From Micromonospora tulbaghiae (GTDB lineage: Bacteria > Actinomycetota > Actinomycetes > Mycobacteriales > Micromonosporaceae), in the NCBI RefSeq assembly GCF_900091605.1, contig NZ_FMCQ01000005.1:124001-188000 (forward strand): a DNA stretch of 64,000 bases, read 5' to 3'. The notes beneath the pieces are model-generated. The model did no database searches. It worked only from the letters and a program-made list of their open reading frames with translations, and was not told the origin of the DNA. Shown one piece after another: positions 32,701 through 40,842 of the stretch (positions are counted from its first letter, which is position 1; every line of letters begins with the position of its first letter). Made by a program: the position numbers and the translations under genes.

Positions 32701-34353
32701 ATGGGTGACAGGTGGTATCAGGAGGCGGTCGTCTACTGCCTCGACGTCGACACGTACGCGGACTCCGACGGCGACGGGGTGGGTGACTTCCAGGGGCTGA
32801 TCGGCCGGCTCGACTACCTGGCCCGGCTCGGGGTCACCTGCCTGTGGCTGAACCCGATCCACCCCTCGCCCAACGAGGACGACGGGTACGACGCGACCGA
32901 CTTCTACAACGTGGACCCGCGCCTGGGCACGCTCGGCGACTTCGCCGAGCTGCTGCACCAGGCGAGCAACCGGGGCATCCGAGTGATCATCGACCTGGTG
33001 GTCAACCACACCTCGGACCAGCACCCGTGGTTCCAGTCCGCCCGGTCCTCGCCCGACTCGCCGTACCGGGACTGGTACGTCTGGGCCGACCACGAGCCCG
33101 CCGACCGCCACCAGGGAATGGTCTTCCCGGGCGAGCAGCACGAGACGTGGACCTACGACCGGACCGCCAAGGCGTGGTACTACCACCGCTTCTACAAGTT
33201 CCAGCCGGACCTGAACATCGAGAACCCGCAGGTCCGGGCGGAGATCAAGAAGATCACCTCGTTCTGGCTCCAGCTCGGCGTCTCCGGCTTCCGGATGGAC
33301 GCGGTGCCGTTCATCATCGAGCGCACCGAGCCGGGCAACCCGAACTCACCGAAGGACTTCGACTTCCTCACCGACCTGCGCCAGCACGTGCAGTGGCGGC
33401 GCGGCGACTCGGTCCTGCTGGCCGAGGCGAACGTCGAGCCGGACGAGCTGCCCGTCTACTTCGGCGACGGCAGCGGCTCGGGCAACCGGATCCACATGCT
33501 CTTCGACTTCATGCTCAACGGCCGGCTGATGCTCGCCCTGGCCCGGGAGGACCCGGAGGTGATCATCGAGGCGTTGCGCGACACCCCGAAGCTGCCCACC
33601 GGCGGCCAGTGGGCGACGTTCCTGCGCAACCACGACGAGATCGACCTGTCCCGGCTCACCGCCGACCAGCGCAACGACGTGCTGGCGGAGTTCGGTCCGG
33701 ACGAGAACATGCAGCTCTACGGCCGGGGCATCCGCCGTCGTCTCGCACCCATGCTCGGCAACGACCGCCGGCACATGGAGCTGGCGTACTCGTTGCAGTT
33801 CTCGCTGCGCGGCACGCCGGTGCTGCGCTACGGCGAGGAGATCGGGATGGGGGAGAACCTGTCGCTGGACGGGCGCGACGCGATCCGTACCCCGATGCAG
33901 TGGTCGTACGCGGACAACGCCGGCTTCTCCACGGCCGAGCCGGAGAAACTGGTCCGCCCGGTGATCGACAAGGGCGAGTACGGCTACCAGAAGGTCAACG
34001 TCACCGCCCAGCGCAAGGACCCGCGTTCGCTGCTCGGCTGGTTCGAGCGGATGATCCGGACGCTGCGGGAGGCGCCGGAGACCGGCTCGGGCAGCACCAC
34101 CCACATCGACGTGCCGATGCCGCCGGGCGTGCTCGCGCACCGCGCCGACGGGCGTACCGGGACCATGGTGTTCCTGCACAACCTCGGCACCTCCGACGTC
34201 GAGGTCGACCTGAGCACGCTGGCCCCGGAGGCGGACCTGCCGATCGACGTGCTGAGCGACCGCAACTACGAGGACGTGGGCAAGCTCGACCGGCTCAAGC
34301 TCGGCGGGTACGGCTACCGGTGGATCCGGCTCTGCCGGGGCCACGAGCGGTAG
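32701..34353 (+). CDS. GH13 alpha-amylase-family enzyme, trehalose-synthase-like
   Basis: 550-residue intracellular GH13 protein: barrel with nucleophile Asp200 (GFRMDAVP), acid/base Glu242 (LLAEAN) and Asp312 (NHDE), then a C-terminal beta domain. The opening AVVYCLDVDTYADSDGDG and the region YNVDPRLG resemble TreS (subfamily 16), which interconverts maltose and trehalose. No maltokinase gene adjoins. The catalytic set is intact. A trehalose or alpha-glucan role is inferred. Confidence 0.85.
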   Translation: MGDRWYQEAVVYCLDVDTYADSDGDGVGDFQGLIGRLDYLARLGVTCLWLNPIHPSPNEDDGYDATDFYNVDPRLGTLGDFAELLHQASNRGIRVIIDLVVNHTSDQHPWFQSARSSPDSPYRDWYVWADHEPADRHQGMVFPGEQHETWTYDRTAKAWYYHRFYKFQPDLNIENPQVRAEIKKITSFWLQLGVSGFRMDAVPFIIERTEPGNPNSPKDFDFLTDLRQHVQWRRGDSVLLAEANVEPDELPVYFGDGSGSGNRIHMLFDFMLNGRLMLALAREDPEVIIEALRDTPKLPTGGQWATFLRNHDEIDLSRLTADQRNDVLAEFGPDENMQLYGRGIRRRLAPMLGNDRRHMELAYSLQFSLRGTPVLRYGEEIGMGENLSLDGRDAIRTPMQWSYADNAGFSTAEPEKLVRPVIDKGEYGYQKVNVTAQRKDPRSLLGWFERMIRTLREAPETGSGSTTHIDVPMPPGVLAHRADGRTGTMVFLHNLGTSDVEVDLSTLAPEADLPIDVLSDRNYEDVGKLDRLKLGGYGYRWIRLCRGHER

Positions 34354-34414
34354 GGGGCGGCGTACCGGCGGGTTAAGCTCCTTCGATCGAGCCACAAGTT
34401 ACCGGGAGGTAAGC

Positions 34415-35173
34415 ATGTCGGAGGAGCCCCGCGTCGCCATCGTGACCGGAGCCGCGCGCGGCATCGGGGCGGCGACCGCCCGCCGGCTGGCCGCCGACGG
34501 CATGGCCGTCGCCGTGGTCGACATCGACGAGTCCGCCACCAAGGAGACGGTGGACGCCATCGGCTCGGCCGGCGGCCGGGCGCTCGGCGTCGGCGCCGAC
34601 GTGTCCGACCGGGCCCAGGTCGAGGCCGCCGTCGAACGGATCGCCGCCGAACTTGGCGCACCGACCGTGCTGGTCAACAACGCCGGTGTGCTGCGCGACA
34701 ACCTGCTGTTCAAGATGACCGAGGGCGACTGGGACACGGTCATGGGCGTGCACCTGCGCGGGGCGTTCCTGTTCAGCCAGGCCGCGCAGAAGCACATGGT
34801 CGAGGCGAAGTGGGGCCGGATCGTCAACCTGTCCAGCACCTCCGCGCTCGGCAACCGGGGCCAGGCGAACTACTCGGCCGCCAAGGCCGGCCTCCAGGGC
34901 TTCACCAAGACGCTGGCGATCGAGCTGGGCCCGTTCGGCGTGACGGTCAACGCGGTCGCACCGGGCTTCATCGTCACCGACATGACCGCGGCGACCGCGG
35001 CGCGGATGAAGGTCGACTTCGACGACCTCCAGAAGCACGCCGCCGCCGAGATCCCGGTACGCCGTCCCGGCCGTCCGGAGGACGTCGCGCACACCATCTC
35101 GTTCCTGGTCGGCGAGGGCGCGTCCTTCGTCTCCGGCCAGGTCATCTACGTCGCCGGCGGTCCGAAGGACTGA
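34415..35173 (+). CDS. fabG: 3-oxoacyl-ACP reductase-type SDR
   Basis: 252 residues with classical FabG features: TGAARGIGAA cofactor loop, NNAGVLRDN, catalytic Ser in NLSSTSA, Tyr and Lys in YSAAKAG, and C-terminal SGQVIYVAGG. ATG 34415 follows GGGAGG. It reduces 3-oxoacyl thioesters with NADPH. It lies alone, not in a fatty-acid operon, so it is probably an auxiliary FabG. Confidence 0.85.
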   Translation: MSEEPRVAIVTGAARGIGAATARRLAADGMAVAVVDIDESATKETVDAIGSAGGRALGVGADVSDRAQVEAAVERIAAELGAPTVLVNNAGVLRDNLLFKMTEGDWDTVMGVHLRGAFLFSQAAQKHMVEAKWGRIVNLSSTSALGNRGQANYSAAKAGLQGFTKTLAIELGPFGVTVNAVAPGFIVTDMTAATAARMKVDFDDLQKHAAAEIPVRRPGRPEDVAHTISFLVGEGASFVSGQVIYVAGGPKD

Positions 35174-35199
35174 CCGGCCCTCACCCGGCGCGGGCCCGC

Positions 35200-35616
35200 T
35201 CAGGCGGGGTCGCGCCGGGTGCGCCAGAGCCAGAACAGGCCGAGCACCGGCAGCACCAGCGGTACGTAGCCGTAGCCGCTGCCGAAGTCGGACCAGACCG
35301 TCTCGTCCGGGAACAGCTCCTTGTCGGCGATGCTCAGCACGCCCACCCCGAGCACCCCGACGAGCTCGACGGTGCAGCACGCGAGCGCGATCCGGCGGCC
35401 GGCGTGCCCGGCCCGGGCCAGCCCGACCGCCGCCACGATGTAGATCAGCGCGGCGAGCGCGGAGAGCAGGTACGCCACCGGCGCCTCGTCGAACTTCGTG
35501 GCGATCTGCAGCCCGGCCCGCGAGGTCGCGGCGATGGCGAAGACGATGTAGACGGCGATCAGCAACCGGCCCGGCCCCCGGTTGGTGGCGCGCTGCTCGG
35601 TCGTGGTCTCAGCCAC
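35200..35616 (-). CDS. Four-helix membrane protein, function unknown
   Basis: 138 residues with four hydrophobic segments (about 18-38, 47-67, 75-97 and 115-132) and a short Thr/Arg-rich N-terminus. No family recognised. Its start overlaps the upstream gene's stop by 8 bp, so the two small membrane proteins are probably co-expressed and may interact. Confidence 0.75.
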   Translation of the reverse strand: MAETTTEQRATNRGPGRLLIAVYIVFAIAATSRAGLQIATKFDEAPVAYLLSALAALIYIVAAVGLARAGHAGRRIALACCTVELVGVLGVGVLSIADKELFPDETVWSDFGSGYGYVPLVLPVLGLFWLWRTRRDPA

Positions 35617-36031
35617 CGAGGGCCTCCCAGGTCTGCTGGAGCCGTACCGCCACCACGGGCGTGACCAGGCAGATCGCGCACACGATGCCCGAGCCCCAGC
35701 GGGTCGGCTCCATCCGGGCCAGCACCCAGGCCAGCGGCGGCAGGCAGACCAGCGTCGCCAGGTAGCCGAAGAACGCGCCCGGCTCGCCCGGCCGGTCCCC
35801 GCCGCCGAGCGCGACGAGCGCCGTCACGGTGAGGGCGAGCAGCGCCACCTCCAGCACGGCCAGGCCGACGAACTGGATCCGGTCCGGCGGCCGGTGGCGT
35901 ACCGCCGCCACCAGGGCCCAGACGGCGACCGCCAGCGAGATCACGATCGCGACCGTGGCGAGCGGCCCGTCCACCGGGGAGGCGGAGGCGGCCGCCGCAC
36001 TGGTCGTCGACACGGTGTCGTTCACCGGCAC
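35609..36031 (-). CDS. Four-helix membrane protein, function unknown
   Basis: 140 residues: Ala/Ser-rich N-terminus, then four hydrophobic segments (about 25-42, 53-75, 85-103 and 115-130). No recognised family. First gene of a two-gene unit with the next membrane protein; divergent from the Gfo/Idh gene. Confidence 0.75.
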   Translation of the reverse strand: MPVNDTVSTTSAAAASASPVDGPLATVAIVISLAVAVWALVAAVRHRPPDRIQFVGLAVLEVALLALTVTALVALGGGDRPGEPGAFFGYLATLVCLPPLAWVLARMEPTRWGSGIVCAICLVTPVVAVRLQQTWEALGG

Positions 36032-36155
36032 AGCCTACTAATCCGTGTAGTAGCGGCTCGCCCGCCGGGTCGTGGCGCGCCGGACGGGTCGGGGGACTAG
36101 CGTGGATCACGGTCCCGGCGTACGCCGGTGGCGACGTCGACGGCAGGGGGTCGGG

Positions 36156-37052
36156 GTGCGGATCGGGTTGTTCGGCACGGGTTACTGGGCGGCGCAGACG
36201 CACGCCGCAGCCATCGAGGCGCACCCGCGGGCCCAGCTCGCCGGCGTGTGGGGGCGCAACCCCGCGAAGGCCGAGGAACTGGCCACCCGGCACGGCGTAC
36301 CGGCCTTCACCGACGTCGACGCGCTCATCGACGCCTGCGACGCGGTCGCCGTGGCGCTCCCGCCGGACGTGCAGGCCGACATCGCCGTCCGGGCCGCCAC
36401 CGCCGGGCGGCACCTCCTGCTGGACAAGCCGCTGGCGCTCGACCTGGCCGACGCCGACCGGGTGGTCGCCGCGGCGCAGGCGTCCGGGGTGGCCTCGGTG
36501 GTCTTCTTCACCCAGCGCTTCCACCCGAACGTCACCGGCTTCCTCGCCTCGACCGCGGCGGCCGGCGGCTGGCAGCACGCCCGCGCCACCATGTTCGCCT
36601 CGATCTTCCAGCCCGGGAACCCGTACGGCGACTCGACCTGGCGGCGGGAGCGCGGCGCGCTGTGGGACATCGGCCCGCACGCCTTGTCCCTGATCCTGCC
36701 CGTGCTCGGCCGGGTCACCCGGGTCGCCGCGATGGACGGCCCGAGCGGCCTGGTGCACCTGCTGCTCACCCACGACGGCGGCGCGACCAGCTCGCTCTCG
36801 CTCACCCTGGACGCGCCGTCCGAGGCGGTCACCCGGGACTTCGTCTTCTTCGGCGAGAACGGCACCGAGACCGTGCCGCCCGGCGACGGCAGCGCGCTCC
36901 AGGCGTTCGGCGCCGCGCTCGACCAGTTGCTGGAGGAGGTCGACGCGGGCACCCGCGACCACCGCTGCGACGTGCGGTTCGGCCGCGAGGTGGTGGCGGT
37001 GCTGGACGCCGCGCAGACCGCCCGGGCGCAGGGACGCACCGTCGACCTGTAA
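36156..37052 (+). CDS. Gfo/Idh/MocA-family oxidoreductase
   Basis: 298 residues. N-terminal Rossmann fold (GLFGTGYWA), the family Lys-Pro motif in LLLDKPLALD, and a C-terminal alpha/beta domain (WDIGPHALS). These NAD(P)-dependent enzymes act on sugars, inositols or similar polyols. GTG 36156 follows AGGGGGT and directly precedes the first strand. TAGCGT at 36098-36103 is a plausible -10. Substrate unknown. Confidence 0.88.
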   Translation: MRIGLFGTGYWAAQTHAAAIEAHPRAQLAGVWGRNPAKAEELATRHGVPAFTDVDALIDACDAVAVALPPDVQADIAVRAATAGRHLLLDKPLALDLADADRVVAAAQASGVASVVFFTQRFHPNVTGFLASTAAAGGWQHARATMFASIFQPGNPYGDSTWRRERGALWDIGPHALSLILPVLGRVTRVAAMDGPSGLVHLLLTHDGGATSSLSLTLDAPSEAVTRDFVFFGENGTETVPPGDGSALQAFGAALDQLLEEVDAGTRDHRCDVRFGREVVAVLDAAQTARAQGRTVDL

Positions 37053-37063
37053 GGAAGGGACGG

Positions 37064-37978
37064 TCACGAGCCGGGACGGCCGCGGTAGCCGATGGGTCCT
37101 TCCCCGGTGCGCTGGTACGTGCCCAGGAATCCGTCGTCGGCGAAAGCGACGGTGCCGTTGTTGCCGCTGCCGTGGCGCCAGCTCATCCTGGTGACCGCGT
37201 GCCCGGGCACACCCACCGCGACGAGCAGGTCCCCGGAGCGGTGCCACCCACCGCTCCAGCCCTCCTCCGTGGTGAACCGCCGGGCCTGCTCGGCCCTGGA
37301 GCCGCGCCCGGCGAGCCGGCCGCGGAACTCCCTCGGCCGCTGACCCGGCTGCCGGCGCCAGCCGTAGAAGGCGGTGTGCTGCTGCTCGAACGTGATCGCG
37401 TACTCCGCGCCGGACGTGTCCGCCCACGCCACCTGGTCGAGGAGGGCTTGTTCACCGCGGTCGATGAGAATGGTGACCTCCCCGGCGGCGGTCGCGTACC
37501 GCAGCACGGGCTCGGCGATCGCCTGCCGTGCCAGCGCCAGGCCCGCCTGGTCGTGCGCGTGCATCGGATCGATCGTCACCCGGTACAACCACAGCATGCT
37601 GCGGGCGTCGGCGCCGCTGTCGATCCGCAACGTGTTCCGGCCGGCGACCAGGTCCTCGGCGGGGACCGCGAAGACCAGACGCTGCGGCAGGCCACCGCCA
37701 TTCGGGATCCGCATCCGGTCGGCCAGCGGTCTGCCGTTGAGGCGAACGGTGAGCGGGGCGTATCCGGGCTCGCGGGAGAACATCGACGTGAGCGCCCGCA
37801 GGGCGACACAGGCCTCCTGGACGACGACCGGGTCGGGCACGTCGAACTCCAGCTCGACCGATCCGCCGGCGCCGATTGCCAGGTGGTCGCCGGCAGCCGA
37901 GGACCGCTCGACACCGGTGATCGTGACGTTCCCGGTACGCGGCGGTTCGGAGCCGAAGTCGGCGTAGGTCGGTTCCAT
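37064..37978 (-). CDS. Unrecognised beta-rich protein
   Basis: 304 residues, no signal peptide, no family recognised. The N-terminal half reads like a jelly-roll/CBM-type fold (NVTITGVERSS, RLNGRPLADRM, VPAEDLVAGRNTLRID), which in other proteins binds or cleaves sugars. The C-terminal half is Arg/Trp-rich (WSGGWHRSGD, WRHGSGNNG). ATG 37978 is chosen because a good promoter (TTGATC, 16 bp, TACAAA) overlaps the alternative ATG 38002, which lacks a ribosome site. Either start is possible. Confidence 0.6.
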   Translation of the reverse strand: MEPTYADFGSEPPRTGNVTITGVERSSAAGDHLAIGAGGSVELEFDVPDPVVVQEACVALRALTSMFSREPGYAPLTVRLNGRPLADRMRIPNGGGLPQRLVFAVPAEDLVAGRNTLRIDSGADARSMLWLYRVTIDPMHAHDQAGLALARQAIAEPVLRYATAAGEVTILIDRGEQALLDQVAWADTSGAEYAITFEQQHTAFYGWRRQPGQRPREFRGRLAGRGSRAEQARRFTTEEGWSGGWHRSGDLLVAVGVPGHAVTRMSWRHGSGNNGTVAFADDGFLGTYQRTGEGPIGYRGRPGS

Positions 37979-37993
37979 CTGGGCCCCGGCATA

Positions 37994-38021
37994 TTTGTAC
38001 ATTCCACAAAGGATAGATCAA
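37994..38021 (-). promoter_or_regulatory. Promoter of the unrecognised beta-rich protein
   Basis: On the minus strand TTGATC (38016-38021) and TACAAA (37994-37999) are separated by 16 bp, in an A+T-rich stretch unusual for this DNA. The expected start point is about 8 bp before ATG 37978. Confidence 0.5.
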
Positions 38022-38084
38022 CGGGCGTCGGCCGGCGCACCGCCGAGCGGGAGAAAACCGGTCGCCCGGGCCGGACCCGGGCGT

Positions 38085-38099
38085 TAGCGTGGCGGCATG
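38085..38099 (+). promoter_or_regulatory. -10 element and leaderless start of the erm leader ORF
   Basis: TAGCGT at 38085-38090, six bases, then ATG 38097. Transcription would begin on the ATG. No clear -35 is seen, but AAAA lies at 38054-38057, just upstream of where a -35 would fall; such A+T-rich blocks occur at WhiB7-activated promoters. Confidence 0.5.
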
Positions 38100-38216
38100 T
38101 TCACGCATGCCCTGATCCGTGTGGCCGTCGCGCCGGCCGCGTGTGGGCTCCTCCTGGACGCCCGTCCGCGGTTCCGGCGCCCGGCCCTGGCCGGCCGGTA
38201 CGCCGCCCGCGTCTGA
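38097..38216 (+). CDS. 39-residue leader peptide of the erm gene
   Basis: Short ORF between a leaderless -10 box and the erm gene, followed by about 260 nt of structured leader. Its C-terminal half contains RPR and RFR (in ARPRFRRP). Arg-X-Arg/Lys is the best-known macrolide-dependent ribosome arrest motif in erm leader peptides. A stall there would alter folding of the downstream RNA and expose or extend the erm message. Prediction from position, motif and RNA structure only. Confidence 0.6.
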   Translation: MFTHALIRVAVAPAACGLLLDARPRFRRPALAGRYAARV

Positions 38217-38477
38217 CCTGACCGCCGGTTCCCGACCCGCCCCGAGGGGCGCCGGTCGTGCCACCTCGCCGAGGTGGCGGCACCCGTGGTTCGACCACGC
38301 CACCTCGCCGAGGTGGCTGTCTCCGGCATGCGCCGCGTCCCGGCCACTCCCCAGGGTCGTCCGAGTCCCGATCCGCTCGGACCGCCCGCCCGATCCGCCC
38401 CACGCCGCCTCGACGGCGGGGGACACCCGCGCAGCGGTCCGTACCCGTCGCCGTCCGGCGACAGACAGGACGAACCC
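38217..38477 (+). promoter_or_regulatory. Structured erm leader with twin 19-nt palindromes (probable attenuator)
   Basis: Two identical palindromes, GCCACCTCGCCGAGGTGGC, lie at 38260-38278 and 38299-38317. Each folds on itself and each can pair with the other. Between them is a hairpin, 38285-38290 with 38294-38299. Further downstream are an 8-bp pair (38378-38385 with 38434-38441), a stem at 38405-38419 and a 6-bp hairpin at 38447-38462, which ends five bases before the AGGA of erm. Mutually exclusive stems after a leader peptide are the hallmark of erm attenuation. Confidence 0.6.
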
Positions 38478-39284
38478 GTGGCGCCCCGCCGAAACACCGC
38501 ACGCGACCGGTCCCATCGCGTACTGTCCCAGAACTTCCTCGCCGACCCGGCCGCCGTCGCGCGGATGGTCCGCGCGGTCCGGTCCGGCCCGGACGACCTG
38601 CTGTTGGAGGTCGGCGCCGGTCGCGGCCGGCTGACCCGGCCGCTCGCCGCGCGGTGCGGGCGGCTGATCGCGTACGAGGTCGACCCGGCCGTGCTGCCCG
38701 AGCTGACAGCGGCCTGCGCTCCGCTGCCGAACGTCGAGGTACGGGCGGCCGACTTCCTGACCGCGTCCCCGCCCGCCGGCCCGTTCTCGGTGGCGGGCAA
38801 CATTCCCTGGTCGCTCACCGCGGCGGTGGTCCGCTGGTGCCTGGCCGCACCAGGGTTGCGTACCGCGACGCTGCTCACCCAGCTCGACTACGCCCGCAAG
38901 CGCACCGGCGACCACGGCCGGTGGAGCCGGCTCACCGTGCTCACCTGGCCCGAGTACCACTGGCGGCTGGCCGGGCGGGTGCCCCGGACCGCGTTCCGGC
39001 CGGTGCCGGGCGTGGACGGGGGCATCCTGCGGCTGGAGCGCCGGCCGACGCCACTCGTGGCGCCGGCCGCGCTGCCCGCGTACCGGCGGATGGTGGAGCT
39101 GGGCTTCGGCGGAGTCGGCGGCTCGCTCGCCGCCTCGCTGCGCGCGGGCCACCCCAGGCCGCGGGTCGACGGCGCGTTGCGGGCCGCGCGGATCGCGCCG
39201 GACACCCCGGTCGGGCTGGTCTGGCCGGAACAGTGGCTGGTGCTGTTCCGGCTGCTGCACGCGCCGCTCAACCGGCGAGCGTGA
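38478..39284 (+). CDS. erm: Erm-family 23S rRNA (adenine-N6) methyltransferase
   Basis: 268 residues. QNFLAD at 18-23, SAM loop EVGAGRGRLT (44-53), ribose-binding Glu67, Asp92 and the catalytic NIPW at 108-111. KsgA relatives and other Erm proteins have Tyr or Phe at the last motif position; Trp is unusual. Erm methylates 23S A2058 and blocks macrolide, lincosamide and streptogramin B binding. GTG 38478 follows AGGA at seven bases. The C-terminal helical domain is complete. The last 17 bp overlap the convergent DUF2795 gene. Confidence 0.88.
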   Translation: MAPRRNTARDRSHRVLSQNFLADPAAVARMVRAVRSGPDDLLLEVGAGRGRLTRPLAARCGRLIAYEVDPAVLPELTAACAPLPNVEVRAADFLTASPPAGPFSVAGNIPWSLTAAVVRWCLAAPGLRTATLLTQLDYARKRTGDHGRWSRLTVLTWPEYHWRLAGRVPRTAFRPVPGVDGGILRLERRPTPLVAPAALPAYRRMVELGFGGVGGSLAASLRAGHPRPRVDGALRAARIAPDTPVGLVWPEQWLVLFRLLHAPLNRRA

Positions 39285-39462
39285 CGAGCGCCTCGACCAG
39301 TTCGGCCGGGGTGTCGAACTCCTCGGCCGGCAGCGTGCGCAGTCGCTGGAGCGTCTCGGTGCTGGCGCCGTTCTCCTGGCCCCAGCGGACCAGGTCCTCC
39401 CGGGAGACCGGGTAGTCCAGCCCGGCCAGGAACTCCTGCAACTGCGCGCCGGTGACGGTCAT
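39268..39462 (-). CDS. DUF2795 small protein
   Basis: 64 residues, helical: FLAGLDYPVSREDLVRWGQENGA matches the DUF2795 pattern of small actinobacterial proteins, in which a hydrophobic helix pair is followed by a Pro-containing turn and an acidic helix. Function unknown. It runs into the erm 3' end, so transcription of either could affect the other. Confidence 0.75.
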   Translation of the reverse strand: MTVTGAQLQEFLAGLDYPVSREDLVRWGQENGASTETLQRLRTLPAEEFDTPAELVEALVTLAG

Positions 39463-39551
39463 GCCGCCCGGCTACCCGCTGGGCCCGGCGGCATGCCCGC
39501 CGCCGGGCCGCGGCGGCGGTTTGTCCCGGCGGGCCCCGGGTAGCCGCGGAC

Positions 39552-40808
39552 ATGCTGGTACAGCGGCTCGGCGCGCCGAGCGACTTCGACCCCTTGCTGG
39601 ACCGCGTGCGGGACGCCCGGGTGGTGATGATCGGCGAGGCGACGCACGGCAGCTACGACTACTACCGGCTGCGGGAACAGTTGACCCGGCGGCTCATCGC
39701 CGAACAGGGGTTCGACTTCGTGGCGGTGGAGGGGGACTGGCCGGACTGCGACCGGGTGCACCGGTCGGTGGTCGGCGCGCCGGACGGGCCGGCCGATCCG
39801 CTCGTCGCGCTGGAACGGTTCGAACGCTGGCCCACCTGGATGTGGGCGAACGCCGAGGTGGCCCGCTTCTGCCGCTGGCTGCGGGCGTGGAACCTGGAAC
39901 GCCCCGAGGGGGAGCGGGCCGGCTTCCACGGGCTGGACGTGTATTCCCTCTGGGAGTCGATGCAGGCCATCTTCGACTACCTCGGTGAGGAGGACCCGGC
40001 CTCGCTGGAGGCGGCCCAGGAGGCGTACCGCTGCTTCGAGCCGTACGGCAAGCGGCCCGAGGAGTACGGGATGGCCAGCCGGTTCGTCTCCGCCCGGTGC
40101 GAGGAGGAGGTGGTCCGGCTGCTGGCGCGTACCCGGGAACAGGCCACCGCGGACGGCCCGGACCGCTTCTCGGCCTGGCAGAACGCGGAGGTGGTGGCCG
40201 GCGCGGAACGGTACTACCGGGCCATGGTCGGCGGCGGCCCCGAGTCGTGGAACGTCCGCGACGTCCACATGGCCGACACGCTCGACCGGCTGCTCGACCG
40301 GTACGGGCCGGGCTCGCGGGGCATCGTGTGGGCGCACAACACGCACGTCGGCGACGCCCGGGCCACCGACATGGCGGCGGACGGCATGGTCAACATCGGG
40401 CAGCTCGGCCGGGAACGGCACGGCCCGGACGCGGTGGCGCTGATCGGGTTCGGCAGCTGGCACGGCAGCGTGATCGCCGCGCCGCGCTGGGGCTCACCGG
40501 CCGAGAAGATGGTGGTGCCGCCGGCCCGGGAGGGTTCGGTGGAGCATCGGCTGCACGAGCTGATGCCGGACCGGGCGGTGCTGGTCTTCGGCGGCGACGA
40601 CCAGCCGGAGTGGGTGACCGGCGAGGCGGACCACCGGGCCATCGGGGTGGTGTACGACCCGAGCTTCGAGTCCTGGGGCAACTACGTGCCGACCCGGCTG
40701 GGTGAGCGCTACGACGCGTTCATCTGGTGCGACGAGACCACGGCGCTGCATCCGCTGCCGGCTTGCGTCACACCCGGTGAGATGGAGACGTATCCGGCTG
40801 GTGTGTGA
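39552..40808 (+). CDS. Erythromycin-esterase-family hydrolase
   Basis: 418 residues of the EreA/EreB family (PF05139). The core motif is GEATHGSYDYYRLR with Glu29 and His32, then Glu60 in VEGDW and His residues 262 and 265 in WAHNTHVG, matching the Glu/His set of EreB. Ere enzymes open the macrolactone ring, though many family members have other or unknown substrates. Its place 90 bp beyond the erm/DUF2795 pair favours a resistance role here. Confidence 0.83.
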   Translation: MLVQRLGAPSDFDPLLDRVRDARVVMIGEATHGSYDYYRLREQLTRRLIAEQGFDFVAVEGDWPDCDRVHRSVVGAPDGPADPLVALERFERWPTWMWANAEVARFCRWLRAWNLERPEGERAGFHGLDVYSLWESMQAIFDYLGEEDPASLEAAQEAYRCFEPYGKRPEEYGMASRFVSARCEEEVVRLLARTREQATADGPDRFSAWQNAEVVAGAERYYRAMVGGGPESWNVRDVHMADTLDRLLDRYGPGSRGIVWAHNTHVGDARATDMAADGMVNIGQLGRERHGPDAVALIGFGSWHGSVIAAPRWGSPAEKMVVPPAREGSVEHRLHELMPDRAVLVFGGDDQPEWVTGEADHRAIGVVYDPSFESWGNYVPTRLGERYDAFIWCDETTALHPLPACVTPGEMETYPAGV

Positions 40809-40842
40809 CGGGTGGGGCCCCGTAGGGCCCCACCCGTGCGGA

